From Nocardioides pantholopis (GTDB lineage: Bacteria > Actinomycetota > Actinomycetes > Propionibacteriales > Nocardioidaceae), in the NCBI RefSeq assembly GCF_003710085.1, contig NZ_CP033324.1:3659501-3723500 (forward strand): a DNA stretch of 64,000 nt, in the 5' to 3' direction. Shown here piece after piece: positions 61,237-64,000 of the stretch; the first letter of the stretch is position 1; the number at the start of each line of letters is the position of its first letter. A model generated the notes under the pieces. The model saw nothing but the letters and a program-made list of their open reading frames with translations, searched no databases and was not told where the DNA came from. A program made the position numbers and the translations under genes.

Positions 61237-62673
61237 ATGCCCCGCCCGGCCCCGCACCTTCGCGGCCTGCTCGCCACCCTTCTCGCGGCGGTCCTCGTCG
61301 GCTCCACGCTGGGGCTGACCACCGGCCCGGGCGCCGCGACCGCAGCCCCCGCTGCGCCCCCCGTCGCGGCGCCCGCGGCAGCCTCCGCCGCGGCGTCGGC
61401 AGCGAGCGCCCGCCGCAGCGGCAACCCGGTGACCCCGGGGAACTTCACCGGCTACGGCTTCGACCAGTGCCTCGCCCCCTCGCAGAAGGCGATGAACCGC
61501 TGGCTGAACTACTCGCCGTTCCTCGCCGTCGGCATCTACATCTCGGGCAAGTCCCGGGCCTGCCGCAACCAGCCGAACCTGACCCCCGCCTGGATCAGCA
61601 CCCAGCTGCGGCGCGGCTGGCGGCTGCTGCCGATCACGCTCGGCCCGCAGGCCTCCTGCCAACCGCGGTTCCCGCGCTACCAGGACGACGTCCGGATCAA
61701 CCCCGCTCCCGGCGCGAACGGCCGCTACACCAAGGCGCGCACCATGGGCCGCAACGAGGCCACGTCGGCCGTCGAGGCCGCTGCCGCGCTGGGCATCGTC
61801 CCCGGCAGCACGCTCTGGTACGACCTCGAGGGCTACGACAACGCCAACACGCACTGCCGTGAGTCGGCGATGGCGTTCCTGACCGGCTGGACCAACCAGC
61901 TGCACACGCTCGGCTACGTCTCCGGCGTCTACTCCAGCGCCGGGTCCGGGATCAAGCAGCTGGACACGATCCGGGCCACCAAGGACGCGCGGTACACCGT
62001 CCCGGACATGATCTGGGTCGCCCGCTGGGACGGCAAGGCCAACACCTCGTCCTCCTACCTGCGCGAGGACGGGTGGCGGCCCGGCGGTCGGGTCAAGCAG
62101 TACCGCGGCGGCCACGACGAGACCTGGGGCGGCGTCCGCATCAACATCGACAGCAACTACCTCGACCTCGGGCGCGGCTCTGTGGCGCCCGCCGAGAGCC
62201 ACTGCGGGGTGCGTGTCGACTTCCCCTCCTACGGCTCCCTGAAGCCGCCGAAGACCGGAGCGAAGCCGGACCCGACGCGGGTCCGGGCGCTGCAGTGCCT
62301 GATGAAGGAGAAGGGCGGCTACACCGGGCGGATCAACGGCGTCTTCAACCGGCGCCTGCTCGCCTCGGTGCGCAGCTGGTCGGCCCGGCAGGGCCTCCCG
62401 GTCGTCGACGGCTTCTCCCGCCGGCACTGGACAGCGCTCCTGGTGGCCGGCCCCCGCCAGGTCCTCAAGGTCGGCTCCGCCGGCCCCGAGGTACGCCGGG
62501 TGCAGCGGGCCCTGAACGCCGCCGGCAAGGCCAAGCTGCCCGTGAACGGCGTCTTCGGACCCAGCACCACCACCGCGCTGAAGGCGTGGCAGGCCAAGGT
62601 GCGGCTGCCGCGCACCGGCGTCGTCTCGGCCGGCAGCTGGAAGCTCCTGGAGCAGGGCTACCGCAAGCGCTGA
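61237..62673 (+). CDS. Secreted DUF1906 glycoside-hydrolase-like protein with peptidoglycan-binding domains
   Basis: 478 aa. A signal peptide (GLLATLLAAVLVGSTLGL) and an Ala-rich stretch precede a DUF1906 TIM-barrel-like domain (about 65-325: GYGFDQCLAPSQKAMNRWL, GSTLWYDLEGYDN, WVARWDGKANT, YRGGHDETWGGVRINIDSNY), related to Rv2525c. Two PG_binding_1 units follow (ALQCLMKEKGGYTGRINGVF and VRRVQRALNAAGKAKLPVNG). It probably acts on or binds the cell wall. The acidic YDLEGYD and final DSN positions match lysozyme-like catalytic places. ATG 61237 with GGAG upstream. Confidence 0.88.
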   Translation: MPRPAPHLRGLLATLLAAVLVGSTLGLTTGPGAATAAPAAPPVAAPAAASAAASAASARRSGNPVTPGNFTGYGFDQCLAPSQKAMNRWLNYSPFLAVGIYISGKSRACRNQPNLTPAWISTQLRRGWRLLPITLGPQASCQPRFPRYQDDVRINPAPGANGRYTKARTMGRNEATSAVEAAAALGIVPGSTLWYDLEGYDNANTHCRESAMAFLTGWTNQLHTLGYVSGVYSSAGSGIKQLDTIRATKDARYTVPDMIWVARWDGKANTSSSYLREDGWRPGGRVKQYRGGHDETWGGVRINIDSNYLDLGRGSVAPAESHCGVRVDFPSYGSLKPPKTGAKPDPTRVRALQCLMKEKGGYTGRINGVFNRRLLASVRSWSARQGLPVVDGFSRRHWTALLVAGPRQVLKVGSAGPEVRRVQRALNAAGKAKLPVNGVFGPSTTTALKAWQAKVRLPRTGVVSAGSWKLLEQGYRKR

Positions 62674-62689
62674 GCGGCCGGGCCCCGAC

Positions 62690-62741
62690 GGCGGGCCATG
62701 ACGGCGGGCCATGGCAGCGCGCCATGACATCCGTCATGGCG
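62690..62741. promoter_or_regulatory. Operator-like cluster: three direct repeats and an inverted repeat before the ABC exporter
   Basis: Three consecutive 13-bp direct repeats of the GGCGGGCCATGAC type (62690-62702, 62703-62715, 62716-62728) end in an inverted repeat: CGCCATGAC-ATCC-GTCATGGCG (62720-62741), a perfect 9-bp dyad. It lies 55 bp before the ABC ATPase start, where a TetR- or PadR-type repressor of an exporter would bind. No such regulator gene is visible before the window ends. Confidence 0.6.
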
Positions 62742-62795
62742 GACTCGTGATCCTCGGCCGAGGCGGGCGGGCCGGCGGACCGCCAGGCTCGAGGC

Positions 62796-63725
62796 ATGCC
62801 TCTTCATGACACCCTCAGCCCACCCGGCCGCGCCGCCACCGGCGTCCCGGCCGTCCGTCTCGCCGGCGTGACCCGGCACTTCGGCTCCGTCCAGGCGGTC
62901 CGTGGCCTCGACCTGGAGATCGCCCCCGGTGAGGTCGTGGCCTTCCTGGGGCCCAACGGCGCCGGCAAGACCACGACGATCGACATGCTCCTGGGCCTGA
63001 CCCGCGCCACGTCGGGCACCGTCGAGGTGCTCGGGATGGAGCCCCGGGCGGCCGTCGTCCGGGGTCTGGTCTCGGCGGTCATGCAGACGGGCGGCCTGCT
63101 GCCCGACCTCACGGTCCGCGAGACCGTCGCCTTCACCGCGAGCCTGTTCTCCCGGGCGCGGCCGGTCGACGAGGCGCTCGACGCGGCCGGCATCACCGAC
63201 CTGGCGAACCGGCGGGTCGGCAGCTGCTCCGGCGGTGAGCAGCAGCGCCTGCGGTTCGCGCTGGCGCTGCTGCCCGACCCCGCGCTGCTGCTCCTCGACG
63301 AGCCCACCACCGGCATGGACGTCGAGGGTCGGCGGAGGTTCTGGTCCGCGCTGCGCCGCGACGCCGCGCGGGGCCGCACAGTGGTCTTCGCGACCCACTA
63401 CCTCGAGGAGGCCGACCGGTACGCCGACCGGATCGTGCTGGTCAGCCGCGGCCGCGTGGTGGCCGACGGCAGCAGCGCCGAGGTGCGGGCGCTCGCCACC
63501 GGGCGGACCCTGCGGTTCGCCACCCACCACCCGGACGCCGCGGCGTACGCCGCCCTCCCGGGCGTCGAGGACGTCGAGATCCAGGGCGAGAGCGTGCTGC
63601 TGCGCGCCACGGACAGCGACGGCCTGGCCCGGCACCTGCTCACCCGAACCGACGCCCGCGACCTGGAGATCACCGCCCAGGGCCTCGAGGACGCGTTCGT
63701 GGCGCTGACGGGAGGCGACCAGTGA
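62796..63725 (+). CDS. ABC exporter, ATP-binding subunit
   Basis: 309 aa. Walker A GPNGAGKTTTIDML, signature CSGGEQQRLRFALAL, Walker B LLLLDEPTTGMDVEGR, H-loop FATHYLEEAD, and a ~75-residue C-terminal extension. Same broad class as the gene at 53932 but only distantly related. It lies behind an operator-like repeat cluster and overlaps its membrane subunit by 4 nt. Cargo unknown. ATG at 62796. Confidence 0.93.
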   Translation: MPLHDTLSPPGRAATGVPAVRLAGVTRHFGSVQAVRGLDLEIAPGEVVAFLGPNGAGKTTTIDMLLGLTRATSGTVEVLGMEPRAAVVRGLVSAVMQTGGLLPDLTVRETVAFTASLFSRARPVDEALDAAGITDLANRRVGSCSGGEQQRLRFALALLPDPALLLLDEPTTGMDVEGRRRFWSALRRDAARGRTVVFATHYLEEADRYADRIVLVSRGRVVADGSSAEVRALATGRTLRFATHHPDAAAYAALPGVEDVEIQGESVLLRATDSDGLARHLLTRTDARDLEITAQGLEDAFVALTGGDQ

Positions 63726-64000
63726 GCACCATCAACGTCGACACCGACCTCGACCCCACCGCGCGACGGGCTCCCCGGCTCGGCGGCTTCAGCACCGTGG
63801 TGCTGCGCATCGAGCTGCGGCGGATGCTGCGCAACCGACGCACGCTGCTGTTCGCGATGGCCTTCCCCGCCGCCCTGTTCCTCTCCTTCGGCGGCCAGGA
63901 GAACGCCGAGGACTCGGTCGGCAACGGCAACGTCGCCGCCTACATCATGGTCTCGATGGCCCTGTACGGCGCCGCGCTGACCGCCGCGTCCGGTGGTGCC
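63722..64000 (+). CDS. ABC exporter, membrane subunit (5' part, cut by window end)
   Basis: The first 93 codons are present. After a ~20-residue polar N-terminus comes VLRIELRRMLRNRRTLLFAM and the first membrane helix (AMAFPAALFLSFGG), then the start of a second (AYIMVSMALYGAALTAA). This is the usual ABC2_membrane layout. The GTG at 63722 overlaps the ATPase stop (GTGA). Confidence 0.85.
   Translation, partial: MSTINVDTDLDPTARRAPRLGGFSTVVLRIELRRMLRNRRTLLFAMAFPAALFLSFGGQENAEDSVGNGNVAAYIMVSMALYGAALTAASGGA

Overview
The window is 64 kb of very GC-rich DNA with dense, often overlapping genes, many GTG and TTG starts and typical actinobacterial families (DUF3073, a DosR/DosS pair, an ANTAR regulator, a fused CydDC, a PurF of the Fe-S type). 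It looks like a chromosome segment of an aerobic, soil-type actinobacterium; the gene content and order best fit Nocardioides or a relative. That placement is inference, because no rRNA or other taxonomic marker is present. I see no insertion sequence, prophage or CRISPR array.

Region by region. 1-2.5 kb: a secreted M1 aminopeptidase cut by the window edge, a tiny basic protein and tRNA-Lys. 2.5-13.5 kb: a redox/hypoxia block with a DosS-like kinase, a PPOX flavin protein, DosR, an Acg-type nitroreductase, cytochrome bd (cydA, cydB, fused cydDC) and a universal stress protein. Four intergenic regions in this block carry the same GGGACC-N2-GGTCCC type of palindrome, each followed 22-23 bp later by a weaker copy, so the block reads as one DosR-type regulon. 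13.5-24.9 kb: a stress/light-signalling block with two SpoIIE-type phosphatases (one fused to a complete bacteriophytochrome), an RsbW-like ATPase, a SigB/SigF-type sigma factor and a PAS-GAF-ANTAR protein. Mixed among them are a thioesterase, NDH-2, a minimal zincin, a YnfA-like protein, a lipoprotein and tRNAs for Asp, Glu and Phe.

25-36.3 kb: a glycan locus. Seven minus-strand genes are joined stop-to-start: carbamoyltransferase, GT2-GmhB fusion, GT9, GT4, GmhA, HldE, GT9. Together they encode the sedoheptulose-7-phosphate to ADP-heptose pathway plus its transferases, in a bacterium that should have no LPS. A UDP-xylose-synthase-like SDR, a second GT4, a sulfotransferase and a decayed UDP-glucose dehydrogenase remnant lie around it. 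36.3-41.7 kb: a small helical protein, a DASS transporter, an isolated small GTPase, an orphan beta-propeller-like protein and valine dehydrogenase.

41.8-52.8 kb: DUF3073, purM and purF; a GAF histidine kinase; then a minus-strand run of an M20 dipeptidase, an SCP2-like protein, an unknown protein, an SseB-like protein, a large WXG protein with an unclassified C-terminal domain, a putative partner protein and a small WXG100-like protein. The last four form a candidate type VII polymorphic-toxin operon. 52.9-64 kb: a WYL regulator with an ABC exporter, a hydrolase, ArfB overlapping purL, a zinc-ribbon/proline-rich/PQQ-propeller membrane protein, a secreted DUF1906-peptidoglycan-binding protein, and a second ABC exporter cut by the window end, with a repeated operator in front of it.

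A recurring structural oddity is short tandem duplication at the 3' ends of genes, sometimes including the stop codon (4752, 14619, 20614, 35559, 36651, 59278), and hairpins that carry stop codons at convergent gene pairs (13519, 55763).
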